Source of the DNA: Sipunculus nudus
Lineage: Eukaryota > Annelida > Sipuncula > Golfingiida > Sipunculidae
Direction: 5' to 3'
Assembly: GCA_026874595.1 (NCBI GenBank)
Contig: CM049308.1
Location: forward strand, 72,328,624-72,392,623
DNA: 64,000 nucleotides
Below, piece after piece: positions 1-12,259 of this stretch; within the stretch, counting starts at the first letter, position 1; each line of letters opens with the position of its first letter. The translations under genes were made by a program, and so were the position numbers. The notes below the pieces were generated by a model, which had not been told where the DNA came from, did not search any database, and saw nothing but the letters and a program-made list of their open reading frames with translations.

Positions 1-3000
1 ATTTGGAGAACTAAACAAACAGATTTTTCTATGCATGCATGTCATTGACATATAGCGGGAAGGTCCCAGGCCCATCTGTAGGTACTTTTATCTTGACTTA
101 TCTACAGAGAATACCCAGAAAGAGAGTAATGACAAAAAAAGTATTCATTTTCTCCACACTCCAACAGGATGATGAAGTGGCTATCCTTTTCAAACAGGTC
201 AAGACCATGAGGAACTTTAGAATGAGGACATGACACTAAAAAAAACATGGTTGAATAGCTCACAAGCACATAGAGTGGTGCCAGTGGAAAAGAATGGTTG
301 AAAAACATGAAATTAGTTTGCAGTATTCAATTATTTTGATTGCTTTTGTCTGACGAGTATCCCCAGAACATTGCTTCTGTCTGATGGGAGATCACACCAC
401 ATCAAAGAAACACATGGCCCCTGTACCACCTTCTTAATTACTTTGGTCCCAAAGATAAAGTTTTAAAGTCATTTGGGTTAAAATTTGTCACCACATGCCA
501 GGATGTGAGGTTTTATGTTTGGACATGCCATTCTGAATGATGCCTAACCTTTCTCATATATGAATTCTTTACTCACCTGACTTTATTTCAGGATGTTCTG
601 TTTTAATCCTTTGTCTGGCTGTTGATTGTTTGACAACAGATGTAGGAAATCCACCCTTGCTTCCTCCTCCCTACTCCCTTCAGAATCTCTTTGAAGTCTG
701 CCTGAATTCAGAAGCATGTTATGGAAGAGGCTGCGTTTTGCAGGTGTAGTGGCAGGCAACAGGGTAGTACCATTTTTGGTTTTGGAAAAAATTCTTAAGA
801 TGTCCATCGCTATTCTTTACCATAAAGAGCTCTATTAAATCCTGCTATTCTGCCCTAAATAGTGTAAGAATCAAGGGAGTGTTAACTGCTGTTAAACTAT
901 ATTTAATTGTGTCTTTGGTATTGATTTTAGCAATTGTCCTTCAGTCTGGAAGTTCAGGCAGCTGCTGCACAGTCATGTCTTGCCCCTTATTAAGGTCCTT
1001 TATTCCAGACAATCAGATCTGTTCACGCTGATGAATGACCGTGTCGGTCATTGTAGGGATGGTCATTTGTTTGAATTATTGATCCTGTCTTAGAAACTAC
1101 AGGACAAATCAGCAGTGACCTTGCTGAATCAATCATGACGCCTTCATTACAACAGTCTCAGATTATAACAATACAGGTAACATATGATGTCCTTTTGTCA
1201 CATCTTAACTGCATTTGTCAGTGGCTGTTCAGAAGTACAAACAGCTTCCAGATTGGATATTGCATCCCCAGAATTGGAATGATGTTTCATGTTTATATCC
1301 TGGAAAGGTAACAAAAGGAGGTTTGCTGCTAATGCTAGTTGTAACATAATTAAAGCTGTTTGCCTTCTCTCTTCTTTTGTCAAAGGGGTTTCAGCAAAAT
1401 CACTCCCCATTTGATGCATGGTCATCAAGTTGAAACAGAAACCTAGAAAAAGTTTATCAAGTGGCTGTTCTTTTTTCTACTCTTAATCAATAAAGATGCA
1501 TTGTTTACTTGTAATTTGTGATTGGCTATCATGTATTCTTTCCAGTTCATCATTTATTTTATAACTCTTTCAGTTTTTCAGACACACAGATCACTGTTTA
1601 AAGCTGTATACTTAAAACAGATGTTTTTTTCTGGTATGATGTCCCTGATGCTCTTTGTTGTAACTATCCCTATTACATTAAATATATTAGGTTACAATTA
1701 TTCTGCAGAAAACTTCTTACACATATTAGATTGGAAATGTTTTGTTTATAAGCTTATATTTATTATATTGGATTCTGTAAATACAATTTTCTACATTTAG
1801 CTTTTTAAATCTAAAAAATATGTGTATTTTGTGCTTCATTGTTTCCTTATAGACATTGTAAAGAAACTGGGTTAAGTAGAAAATTTGGTTATAAAACCAG
1901 AAAGAATGTTTAAAAAAATATTGAGTATTCTTGTTCTTTTGACCTCTCAAGGGTCTTTGTGATGCAGCAAGGCATGAAAATAATGGTGTTATATATCATG
2001 TAAAACCTGTAATCTAAGTACAGCTCTGTACAAAGTCAGTGAACATGCGGTGAGGTGTGCATGGTCATGGCATTCTTACATATTATTACCAAGAAATTTT
2101 TAATTTCCCAACAGGCTGTTAATTGGGTTCCAATCCTCTATTAAATTATCCTAGTCTGTTAAATTAAAATGTAAATGCTTCAATAGCTTCATTGTCTATT
2201 GAAGCCAATATCAGGTTAGGGGGTGGATGGAAAATGCACAAAACTAAAGCTCTTAATGACCATGAGTCATAATACTGCTATAATGTTTTAGTAATAGAAC
2301 TGGAAATACTGCTTTTTCTGCATTCATTAAGTAAAAGAAATATTGAAGTTTTTTCACTGAAACAGAAGCATCATTCCAGAGCTTATGGTTTGTAATATCA
2401 TGTCTAGAAATTAATAAAAAATACTCTTACTTATATGACCTTTTGATTGGCTGTTTTTCTCATATATTATTAAAAAAAATGATAAAAAATAAGCATAGTT
2501 TAGAATATAAATTAACAAGGACAAACTGAAACTTTTAAACATAGGTCATTAATTTGTAAAATTGAGCTACCTGTTGCCAGTGGAGGAGAAGAAAAACTAA
2601 GGTCAAATAATAAAATATTTTAGTTTTGTCTATAAAATTTGTTTATATGTTTCTGTTAACAAAATTTAAAAGTCTATTCAAAGCTAAATTATTGCACAGC
2701 CATTGAAAAAGTCAAACATTCCAAAGCAGTAACCACGTTTCTTTCCATAAAAGCACTGGTTATACAAGTCTGCCCAGGCAGGCAGTGTTTGGAATGTGCA
2801 AAGTCAAGTTCCTTGGTGATCAGTCAAGAGCCAAGTTGGTATTTTATAAGACCGTCCTGATAAATCTTGTTTCTTTGATAGTGTTAGGCAGTGGATAAGC
2901 TGCCTATGATTGATGACTGCACCCCCAGGACAGGAATTGAGACTAAGAGCTCAAGAGAAATCAGCTCAGTCAAGTGTCAATTATAGTCATTAGACAGTTA

Positions 3001-4179
3001 CATTAAGGCCAAAAGGAACTGTGAATTGGAGCTGGCTGGGATGAATATTTCAGCAGAGGAACTGTTCATGGTTGCTGGTCATTATCAATTTTGAATGGGG
3101 TACCTCAGCATATCTCTTCATTATTAATTAAGTGCCATCTTGTATTTATTTAGTGAAACACATGAGGTTTGAGTTAGGCATTAAAAACTGGATAATTCCT
3201 TGGCGATCAAATCAAATGTATAAGAATATACCAACAAGAATACCTATAACCTATCACAGTGTTGACCTGAAATATGATTAAAGTTATCATTTAATTAAAA
3301 ATAGATATCTTAAACTTCAAAATTGTTCAAAGTTTATATACTAGATGATGCTGAAAAGCAAAAGCGGAAGTTACCGTAAATAACAATAATCATGTTCAAA
3401 GGTACCCCATTAACTGTTCAGGATAATTGACTGTTCACAATAATTGCTGCTTCAAAATAGAAGTCACCATGCTTGATGGTAATTTTGGCTGACAAAAAAA
3501 ATTACATGTTAAATATATATGGTGTCAAATGATTATTGGAAATAGTAAAACTTATTACAGTAACCATGGTAGATGACACTAAACACATCATTTGTAAATC
3601 TTAATCCTCTATGGAGGACTCACAGGCTTTGTATACATTAGACATTTTAATTTAATTGTTCTGGAAGGTATGCCATTAGCTATAATGTTCTGTTACATCT
3701 CTTTCTAAGTATATATGCATATTCAGATTTTCATCATTTCATTAGGGTGGATGGAACGCATTTAAATTCCCTAAGAATGAAGCCTTCTGTAGAATTATTC
3801 AAATGCAAAACAGTCAAAAGTAGATTATGACTAAGAATGCAAGCTTGTGCTGTAATAGCTAGGAATTAGAACTTAAAAGTTCACCCTTTTCTTGATCAAA
3901 AGCTCTGCTTGTGATGGTTTCAGCACCAAAATCTTCCCTGCCATGGTAGAATGTGAAGCTGCCTTTCTGTCTGTGGTGATTATCTAAATTCATCCTGGAC
4001 TTCCCAGGAGCTAGGAAAAAAAGATTTAACAAAAATAATTAATCTCTGATGACATTAACACAACCAGAATTTCAGCAATAAGATGTGTCTCACAGCTTTG
4101 GGTTTCTGTCTTATCCACAAGAGTAGCCTGCCTTAAGGTAGATCCCTTCATTTTACAACTTTATTATCATTCAAGGCTA

Positions 4180-5268
4180 TATTCAAGGAACCTTGACCAA
4201 TGGGTAAAACAACTCCAAGAATGCTCAAAATCATGCATTTTTCCAATAGACCTTAGACATAGGTTACAGTGACTTTTTCCTAGATCCAACTGCTACCATT
4301 TGTGTCCATCTGACTAATAAAATGCTAAAATCATTTTCTTTCAGACAGTTTGCAGAATATAGGTCACAGTGACATCATTTCAAATTTCCAAGAAATTTTT
4401 GCAGGAACCTCTTTGGATCTTAATCAAATTAGAAGTTTCTAGCTCCAACTGTAACCTATCATGCAAATCTGTCCTATTGGGTGCTCAAATCATGCTGTTT
4501 CAGATATATTTTACAATATAGGTCACTATGATCCAATTCAGCAGCCAGATCAGTTCATTTGAAGGTTTTAAAAAAAAGAGAAAAAATGCATAAGAATTAG
4601 AAAATACAGGTGCCGCTACCAGTCTGCAGAAACTGATGACACACTCCATGATCAATTTGCAAAATACAAATCATGGCAATCAGTGCATAAGTCATTCTGA
4701 AAATTGGGCATTTGTATCAAATTCCTAATTATTCTGAGGTTACTTAAGAGCCCCATAGCTTAGAGGATATGGGTAACAGAGATCTGATTTCAGATTTCCA
4801 AAGAGATTTTTATGGACCTCCCAGGATTTTAAGTTAGAAGATTCTAGTTCAAACAGTTACAATTTGTGCCCCGTTAACAAGATGACTGTTTCATTTGAAA
4901 TTCTCGAAAACAGAGAGAAAAAATGGGATAAAATAGAAAAAAATTCAGGTGGTGCAACCATTCCGCAGGAACTGATGAAACACTCCATGATGATATGCAA
5001 AATAAGAATCATAGTGATAAGTGCATCAGTTATTCAGATAATGAAGCTTTTGTATCAAATTTTCCATTATTCTGGGGGAACTTTCAAGCCAAATAGCACT
5101 GACCTAATTCCAGGTTTCCTAAGAGATCATTTATGGACCTATACAGGTGTAGAGTAAGAAGTTTCTAGGTCCAGTGGCTAGGATTTTAATGGATGGATGG
5201 ACTGACAGACTGATGACAGACGAAGAGTGAAAGTTATAGTTCAGATGACTTTCAGTCAGATGAGCAAA
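4180..5268 (-). repeat. Family A dispersed repeat, minus orientation
   Basis: Read on the minus strand, the element starts near 5268 with a GCTCATCTGACT hairpin start, followed by a (GTCY)-type stretch at about 5190-5222. It then runs through diverged copies of the roughly 340-bp family A internal unit, recognisable by phrases that are, on the plus strand, GTCACAGTGAC, AGAAGTTTCTAG and TTTGTGCCC. The same phrases flank the LTR retrotransposon near 49 and 54 kb. The 3' end near 4180 is only tentative. No coding capacity is visible; the 97-codon open frame at 4864-5157 is repeat sequence. Confidence 0.6.
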
Positions 5269-5289
5269 ACAATCTTATGAATATGTCAG

Positions 5290-6480
5290 CTTGAAAATAC
5301 ATTTAGCCAGTCTTTCAGTATGTGTAAACACATTTGTTACAGACCAAGATTTTGTCTGTATATAAATATTGCTTGGCTGACTGCCAACAATTTCACATTT
5401 GGCAACAAGCCAAGTTTCGGTCTGTATAGCTTTGGCAGACAGCCAAATGTATTGGACAGGCCAAGATTTCAGTCAGTGCAGTAGCTACACCTTGCACTTT
5501 AGCGATGCTTTATTTTGGGACCAACTCCCTTCCTCAGCTGAGCTTGGTCAGCTGAGTGCACCTAACTTAAGAGAAGTTTGGTGTGTTGGCCTTAAAGTTT
5601 GGCATGTCTATGCATCTTTGATGGGTTTCTTATACACAAGACTGCTGTCACCACCAACAAAGATTTTTGCACAGTGCATGTCCCTGCTTATTCTCAGGAC
5701 TGATTTGACATAACAGCCTGAAATTGTGCATGTTCATACATCTTGTGTAATTTTGTTGAATACAAGACTTATGGCTCCACCTTCACTCCAACTTTGGGTT
5801 GCATGCATCTGTGCTTCTAAAACAAGAGTGGTCTGACATATCTGTCTAAAATTCTGGATGTCCATGCATACATCATTCATAGCTCTTTGTACATGACTGG
5901 TGGAGCCACCTACAGTCATTTTTGTGGACTGTACATCTAAGCCAGTATCTCAGGAGTGATGTTTGTGTAATTGGTGCTCGTTCTTAAGTTTAAATTTTTC
6001 AGTACTTTTGCACTTGTACATGTCATAAAATGTACTTTAAAAGTAAGGCCAAAAAAATATAAAGGTATGGTTCTCAGGCACCGCCCGCATAAATTTTAAA
6101 CCCCCGCATCAAAAATTTTTATTTTGATTTTCAATAGAAATTTAACAATTTTGAGCTGCAGCCGCTTGGACATTTCTTTCAAGAAGATATGAATCATACA
6201 ATTTCCTTTGTTATGTAGTGCTTTACTTGTTTAGCAAAATAAATCTTTTATTATAATGCTTTTCCCTTATCATTTGATATTTTTATCGAAACATACCAAA
6301 AATTTAAAAATTAAAAAACCGCCCGCCCGCATTGATTTCTGAAAAAAAGTGCCTGAGAACCATACCTTTTTTTTATTTTGGCCTAATCATGTTCTTTTAA
6401 AATTATGGTCATGCAAGCATGTTATCAGTGAAGCGTTACACATAATGTATGTCCCATTGCACAGGTTAACTTTAGGCTTT
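5290..6480 (+). repeat. Degenerate family B repeat (3' part)
   Basis: The interior resembles the interior of the better-preserved copy at 41306-43676: repeated phrases about a TTTGGCAGAC motif, CAGTGCAGTAGC, and a cassette of the type 'tacaagactggtggnnccacctac'. It ends in GCACAGGTTAACTTTAGGC at about 6459-6477, a decayed version of the family 3' terminus. The MITE at 6047-6383 interrupts it, so the family B copy is older than the MITE. Confidence 0.6.
6047..6383. mobile_element. PIF/Harbinger-like MITE, 337 bp
   Basis: Terminal inverted repeats of about 36 bp are visible. The left end starts GGCCAAAAAAATATAAAGG and continues TATGGTTCTCAGGCAC; the right end read in reverse starts GGCCAAAATAAAAAAAAGG and continues TATGGTTCTCAGGCAC. 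It is flanked by a 3-bp TAA duplication (6044-6046 and 6384-6386). A TWA target site with GGCC termini is the usual signature of Tourist/PIF-Harbinger MITEs. There is no coding capacity. It sits inside a family B repeat. Confidence 0.85.
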
Positions 6481-6816
6481 GTGCTGTTATGTGGTAATAA
6501 GTGAAGACAATTATTATACAATCACCTATGACCATGGAGTGTTATATTACACACCTAGCTTCAGCAAAGCTTTGTAATGTTAATTTTGGCCTTGTTGAAT
6601 GCTGGTACCATTGCCTCTCTGATTGTTGGTATGATGAATTATAATGAATTATGTATGAAATTGTACTTATGGACATGACTGTCTTTCTTTATTCATAATT
6701 TGAATCAAAACTTTCAAGAGCCATGTCACTACAACTGTCACTTTATCACCAGTGGTCAGGAAATATTTGTCCAAAGCATAGTTAGAACTATTCCTGTTAC
6801 ATAACCTATTTCAGGT

Positions 6817-6820
<4 letters not shown>

Positions 6821-6898
<78 letters not shown>
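6821..6898. repeat. (TA)n microsatellite
   Basis: Near-perfect TA dinucleotide array with one TTTA interruption near the 3' end. Confidence 0.98.
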
Positions 6899-6901
<3 letters not shown>

Positions 6902-9900
6902 GTTTTTTATTTATAATTTTGAAATTCAAAATATTTACAGCAAACACAAATATGTAATCCTTCTTTATTGTATGGTCACTGCTTGCATCCTTGTGAGTAT
7001 TCTGGTATATTCCCCCTGATGTCTCAGAATTAGTTTAATTAACACTATCCATCTTCAAATCACTTTTGTGTAACTGCTTAATCTAAATGCATGAAGGATA
7101 AAGTTTAAGCAAATATTATTAGAATAAATTAGGAATTCAGATTCATCCCTTTTACTGGCAAAAAAATTACTCTTAGTGTTATATGTTTTTGTATTGGAAT
7201 ATCTAAAGTAATCAGGTATTTACCACTAATGTTTTTACAGAAACAAAGATCACTTTTAGAATATCTAAATTAATTAGATAATTACCCCTAATGTTTCCAC
7301 AGAAACAAAGATCGTAAGTAAAGCATGATAATTGAAGGTTATTGATAAATACCTTGATATTCTTTAATTTTTTTCTCACAGTACTTTATACTTGTCATGT
7401 TATAAGTTAACCCAAAAGTTCATGGTTATGGGCAGGTTGCCTGATCAGCTTTCAATTATTATTCACTGTATTTAACCAAAAAAAAAACCTCCTGAAATAT
7501 TAGTATTTCCCTGAGGTACCTGCTCAACCAAATCTGAAGGAGATAATGGGGCCACAGGCCAGTGTGATTGTTAGTTCAACAGTGGTGTTTGTGGCAGTAA
7601 TGTGGACTCTGAACTTCAATGGTCTCCCAAACATCATAAAAACACTTTGAGTTTACTGCGGGGAATGTAAATGGGCTGTAAATCCTGTCTAGTTGGCATG
7701 TCAGGCATCAATACAGCAGAGGAAGACAAAAAAAAAAAAAAGAAACCGCCGTCACATTGGAAGGATGTGCAGATTCCTGTTGGTGTGACCACTCGACGTG
7801 GAATAGAAATGCTAAACATTGGGCATTGGAATGAAAAGCTCCCGTTACTTTATACACATAAAGGCTGGCCAAAGTCCCTGTTGTTTATTGATCACAGATA
7901 TTGAACATAAAATGCTCCTATTGCCACCAGGGGAGAAACTTGTTACAATGTGATAGTTTGGCACCTAGATATTGACTGCCTTCTTGAGGTGCTTTGTATG
8001 ATCCCGTCAGGGGACTGAACTTTTTAAGGAAGCTATTCATCAGAACCAGGGCAATGGAAAATCTTGTATAATAAAGTTGGGGTGTCAATACTGAATTAAA
8101 TAAATTGGTGATTTCAAATGTGCCCAGATTGGGTTAATCCAGATGTCTTGGGCAGATGGCTCAAAGCTGGATAGTTGAAATAATTGTGATTGAAGCCTCA
8201 TTCAAGACAAACCAAAACCGAAGGTGTCCCAAATGCTGTTTCCATGTTGAGCAATCAAGCTTATAGGGATGAAATGCTCAGAGGACAATCACTGATGACC
8301 CAATAATAGCCTTTGTGACAGTCGCTGGAGAATCAGATCTTGACAGAATTATCTTTTTTCTTGTCCTCATCCTGGTTGGGTGATTTGCACCATCTTGATC
8401 ATTCTTTATTTCGCCTAGCAGCATATCTATAAATAGCTTTGTTGGTGGAAAATGTGAATTCAGTTGAAGGGGTACATAGTTTCATCTTCTGAGAATGATT
8501 ATAAGTCTTGCAGTAAGGTCTGAACTAATGGAAGCAAGTGGACATTTTCCCCATCCTATGACATTGATGTTGGGATGCAGATCAATTTATTTGAGCTATG
8601 ATGCATAATTTCCTAATTCAATGAAAGTAAATTTTCACAATAGACTTAGTTATTCAAGCAGTTATGGTAGTAAAGCTAAATTTTATCATTCTTCTAATTG
8701 ATCAGTTTAATTAAACCATCAGGATGCAATTTTAGTAACTGGCTGGAACAAAATACTGGCACATGTGCAAACAACTGGACAGTAAAGTGGAATAATAAAA
8801 TTTGCTATAAATAAGATTTTATTATATTTATGAAAAATATTATCTGACAAATAATATCACAGACAACAGCAATGTTTAGGTGGTGTGAGTCACATTAAAT
8901 ATAAAATTGTGCTGGAGTTACTTGTTCATGTCCAGAGATGTTGTGACGCTTATGAATGTGAACTATTTACAGCTTCTCAGGTGACATAGCCTTGCACTTC
9001 TATGATCTTAAAATGAAAAGTCACCTGCCAAACAAAGAGTTATTGAATACTCCTGTGTCATTTTTGAAAACTAATTTAAATCATTATTAAGATTAATAAT
9101 GTAGTATGAAAACTTATATAATGTATAATGAGTATTTCTTTGTGAGTCTCCATCATGATATATGTCAGTTTTCAATGAATATAAGGAAGATGAACTGATT
9201 AAGCTACAACATTTTGGTGTTATGGGGTTTAAGAATGGTCAAGGACTCTAGGCCCGTCATATGGAATAAATCTTATACAATTATCATACAGAGTTATCCA
9301 GGCTTTACTAAAGCTTGATTTTATATATAAACACTTTTACATGAACACAGCGTGAGTTAATTCATATTATTTTATATTTTAAATTTTCACCAAATTTAAG
9401 TTGCACATTTAAACTCCTGCATATAGACACAGAATGAGCTTTAAAGTTCTTGCTCATTTTGGGCTGCATACATGGTAACTGGATATTATTTCAAGTCAAA
9501 CTTGAAATTTGCCAGCACATATATGGTTCTTTTCTTTGGCTACAATACAAAAGTGGAACAAGACAAATATAGGTAGATAATTCGGTATTACAGAAGCCTA
9601 GCAACATTGGAACTTATGCATGCGGATATCTCAGTTTGTTTTGAAACTTGTTGTAAAGAACGAGTAAAAGATTGACTGATTATCAGTATTAGTATAACAA
9701 ATAGATGCATGTAGTACAAACAATTAGTAGTTACAATCAGCACTAGATTGTTGTTAATAATAACTCTCGAAATATGTGCATCCTCATCAGCAGTTAAATC
9801 ATGTAGCATGGAATTTGTTAAGATCACTATTCGTCTGAAATTACTAGGAATTCAAGTGTCATCTTCCTGACAAGCATTGTAGAGTAGTTGCTTAATTTAT

Positions 9901-10895
9901 CTTAAACTTAGGTTTATTTTAGTTCCAAAGTTCAAAATTCTAAGATGCTGCCATGGTATTTTCATGCCATGTTTGACTTCTAATGAGATCATTTTGTTAC
10001 AAAACACTAGACACTAGAGGAATTTCAAATAAACTAGCTGTTAGGGAATCTGTTGGCCTTTTCAGTAACAGTCAGCTTTTTCCAACTGTATGTGGATATA
10101 TTAATATTTACACATACAACAAAAATCACAGCGACACATTTTGATATCAGTCAGACTGGTGAATAGACTACTAATTTGAAAGTGAAGGCATGTGATAAAA
10201 TGTGTGAACCACAAATGCCCTTAAAGGGAGAAGACCAACCATATTTTCATTCATGTAAATTCTTTGCAGGTTTCTTCCTGTCCTTTCAGTGTAGAATTTT
10301 TTTCACATCCTTCTAGTTCAAGTTAATTTAATTCATAACTCCAGGGAATGGATGTAAAAGTTTTACTGATGACATATTTAATATTCAGCATATTTTTTTT
10401 ATTTTCACTTAGTAATCATTGGAATTCCAAGGTTATTTGTTGTTGTTATATTTTCACGGACCAGCTCTAAAAAGGTACAGTTTCAAACCATTGTAGGAAC
10501 TGAGGAAAAGCTGAAAAACAGGCTTCCCTTTTTCAAGATATCCTTAAGATGTAGTTTTCTTGATTTATAAGCAGCCTTATTCAAGTCAAGAAAATAGAAT
10601 ACCATAAGAAAAATGTATTTATCATATCCCAGGGTAATATTTCTTGCCATAAGATATCTTTTTCTGATTGCAAAAAAAAATTATATTATTAAAAGAAAAT
10701 ATTCTTATTATCAGAAAATTCTTCTTTACCACAACAAGAAAACTTTACTTGTAGCACTCCCTAGAAAATTTTCTCAACACAAGATTTTTTTTCATATATA
10801 AATAAAAATGTGGCAAGAAAATTAATCTTTTCAAGAAATATTTTGGGGAGTGTTGTGGTAATGGTTCGATCTATGTTTGTTTTTGTTTCTTTCAG

Positions 10896-11052
10896 AAAAG
10901 CAATGAAACTGGTGAGTTGATCCCTATAGTGGTTGCAGGGGGTGGAGGAGGTAATTCAGCCATGCTGGCCTCTCCGGAGCTTATTGATGGCAGCGGAGGT
11001 CGAAGCCCCGCGGGAGATGGTTACAGCGCCATGACACCAGAAAATGGTCCAG
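10896..11052 (+). CDS. ALK: ALK-like receptor exon: glycine-rich region, part 1
   Basis: This exon encodes 52 residues plus one base and belongs to the glycine-rich domain that in ALK/LTK receptors lies between the MAM/LDLa part and the membrane and binds the ligand. It begins KSNETGELIPIVVAGGGGG, which aligns with the family stretch where a short polar turn leads into a hydrophobic strand and a glycine run. An N-glycosylation sequon (NET) is at residues 3-5 and a five-glycine run at 15-19. The acceptor is TTTCTTTCAG and the donor is CAG/GTCAGA, weaker than the other donors of the gene. Phase is 0 in and 1 out, matching the next exon. Identity rests on the whole exon chain; alone this exon would be ambiguous. 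Confidence 0.88.
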
Positions 11053-11665
11053 GTCAGACTCGCTTGATATAAAATGTCCCTTTAGCACCAGTCATCTATT
11101 ATACATGTTGTATCGTATAATGGTGTGTATTGTAATATATGCTACTTTTATAACCATGCTTTTATGTTCTTTAAGTTCTCTTTGGTGCAAAGAACTGGTG
11201 TTTGTTTTGTATCAGTGTAGACCTTGCTAAACATTGCTCCTGGCATAAGACATCTAATAAAGATATCTAAGTTGGGTGTTTCAATTTGAACATAGTTATT
11301 AGGCACCTATAGCATGTCAGTATCACAGTTCAAGAGATATAACATTTCTTTTTCCTTATAACAATATGAATAATGTTTCAAGGGAATTTGTGTATGATAA
11401 AAATAGCCACCTTTTTATTTTTTATTATAGTAGTTGTTGAACTGTAATTATTCTGTTTATATACATAAATTAGCAATGCATAATCATCACCTAAAGTAAA
11501 TAAGTAAGAATATTTGTGATATATGTAACATCAATAAGTTTATAATATTATTAAAGCTGTAAACATGGTATCCTGGAAAACCTATGAAATCAGAAATATT
11601 CAGAATACTTTCTTAATACAGATGAAACATCATTGGTATTATCTTGGTTTAAACTGTAATTACAG
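11053..11665 (+). other. ALK: ALK intron, 613 bp
   Basis: This is the shortest intron of the gene in the window. It starts GTCAGA, ends TAATTACAG and is AT-rich. I see no gene or recognisable repeat in it. Confidence 0.85.
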
Positions 11666-11848
11666 GTGCCGGTGGAGGTTGGCGGGGTACTGCTAACTAC
11701 CCCCAGGGAGGGGTTTCATTAATTAAGGGAGGAGTTGGTGGACAGACATGCGCAAAAGCCAAGCAGTCAGGAGGCTGGCAAACCAGTGGAGGCTTTGGAG
11801 CAGGTGGAGGGGGGTGCACAGCAGGAGGGGGCGGAGGAGGATACACAG
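11666..11848 (+). CDS. ALK: ALK-like receptor exon: glycine-rich core
   Basis: 61 codons, about 43% glycine. The 3' part reads GGFGAGGGGCTAGGGGGGY, almost the same as the corresponding block of vertebrate ALK, including the cysteine inside the glycine run. A second cysteine at residue 29 (GGQTCAKA) matches the conserved partner. In solved ALK/LTK ectodomains this region forms bundled polyglycine helices that bind ALKAL-type ligands; that fold is family knowledge, not visible here. The acceptor is TAATTACAG and the donor is CAG/GTGAAT. Phase is 1 in and 1 out. This is the strongest single identifier of the family on the extracellular side. Confidence 0.95.
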
Positions 11849-12156
11849 GTGAATAAATAAGTCGACCCTGCCACCCTCAATTTGGTGTCCATTCTTGCTT
11901 CTGGAATGCTGATCAGTGAATTAAAACCTTTGAAATATGTCATGTTTGCATGAACATATGGCCACTATTCATAAGGAGTCTGCCAGTGTGGCATAAATGA
12001 CCCAGTTTATATTATGGGTAGCATAAGGTATTATAGCCATATTACAAACTTGCTGTAGCTATCCTTTTATATATAGCGATATACACACTGAAACAAGATC
12101 TTCATTGTCTGGCTTTCATCCCTAGATTTACTTTTTAATTGGCCCAGAAGAGTGTA

Positions 12157-12259
12157 CAGTAAAGCCTCACATAACAGCCACCTCAGTTTAGGGACCAGCT
12201 CAAAATTACAACCACTTTTTCAAGGTCCCATAAGTGGTCATAGTTTTGAGGGTTTACTG
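12157..12259. mobile_element. 103-bp TA-flanked MITE
   Basis: Left end CAGTAAAGCCTC and right end GAGGGTTTACTG form an imperfect terminal inverted repeat, flanked by TA on both sides (12155-12156 and 12260-12261). The ends resemble those of the 1.3-kb element at 57218-58502, which starts CAGTGAAACC. TA duplication plus CAGT termini suggests a Tc1/mariner-superfamily MITE. No coding capacity. Confidence 0.7.

Larger units (their letters stand above)
1..10895 (+). other. ALK: Intron of the ALK-like gene (3' part)
   Basis: No exon could be supported here on either strand. The stretch ends in a polypyrimidine tract and AG (TTGTTTCTTTCAG) just before the first visible exon. The upstream ALK exon would be expected to end in another glycine-rich block, and no such G-rich open block is present, so that exon lies outside the window. 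Apart from the listed repeats, 1-4180 and 6900-10895 are AT-rich unique-looking sequence in which I see no gene. The short open frames here have no recognisable motif. Confidence 0.7.

Noticed and set aside
2699-2802. Imperfect inverted repeat around AACATTCCAAA / TTTGGAATGT
   Set aside because: Only about 10 bp match with a long loop; compatible with chance in this amount of sequence.
4864-5157. 97-codon plus-strand frame
   Set aside because: Lies in family A internal repeat sequence, antisense to the element; no conservation between units.
5399-5713. 104-codon plus-strand frame
   Set aside because: Lies in a degenerate family B repeat whose other copies do not keep the frame.
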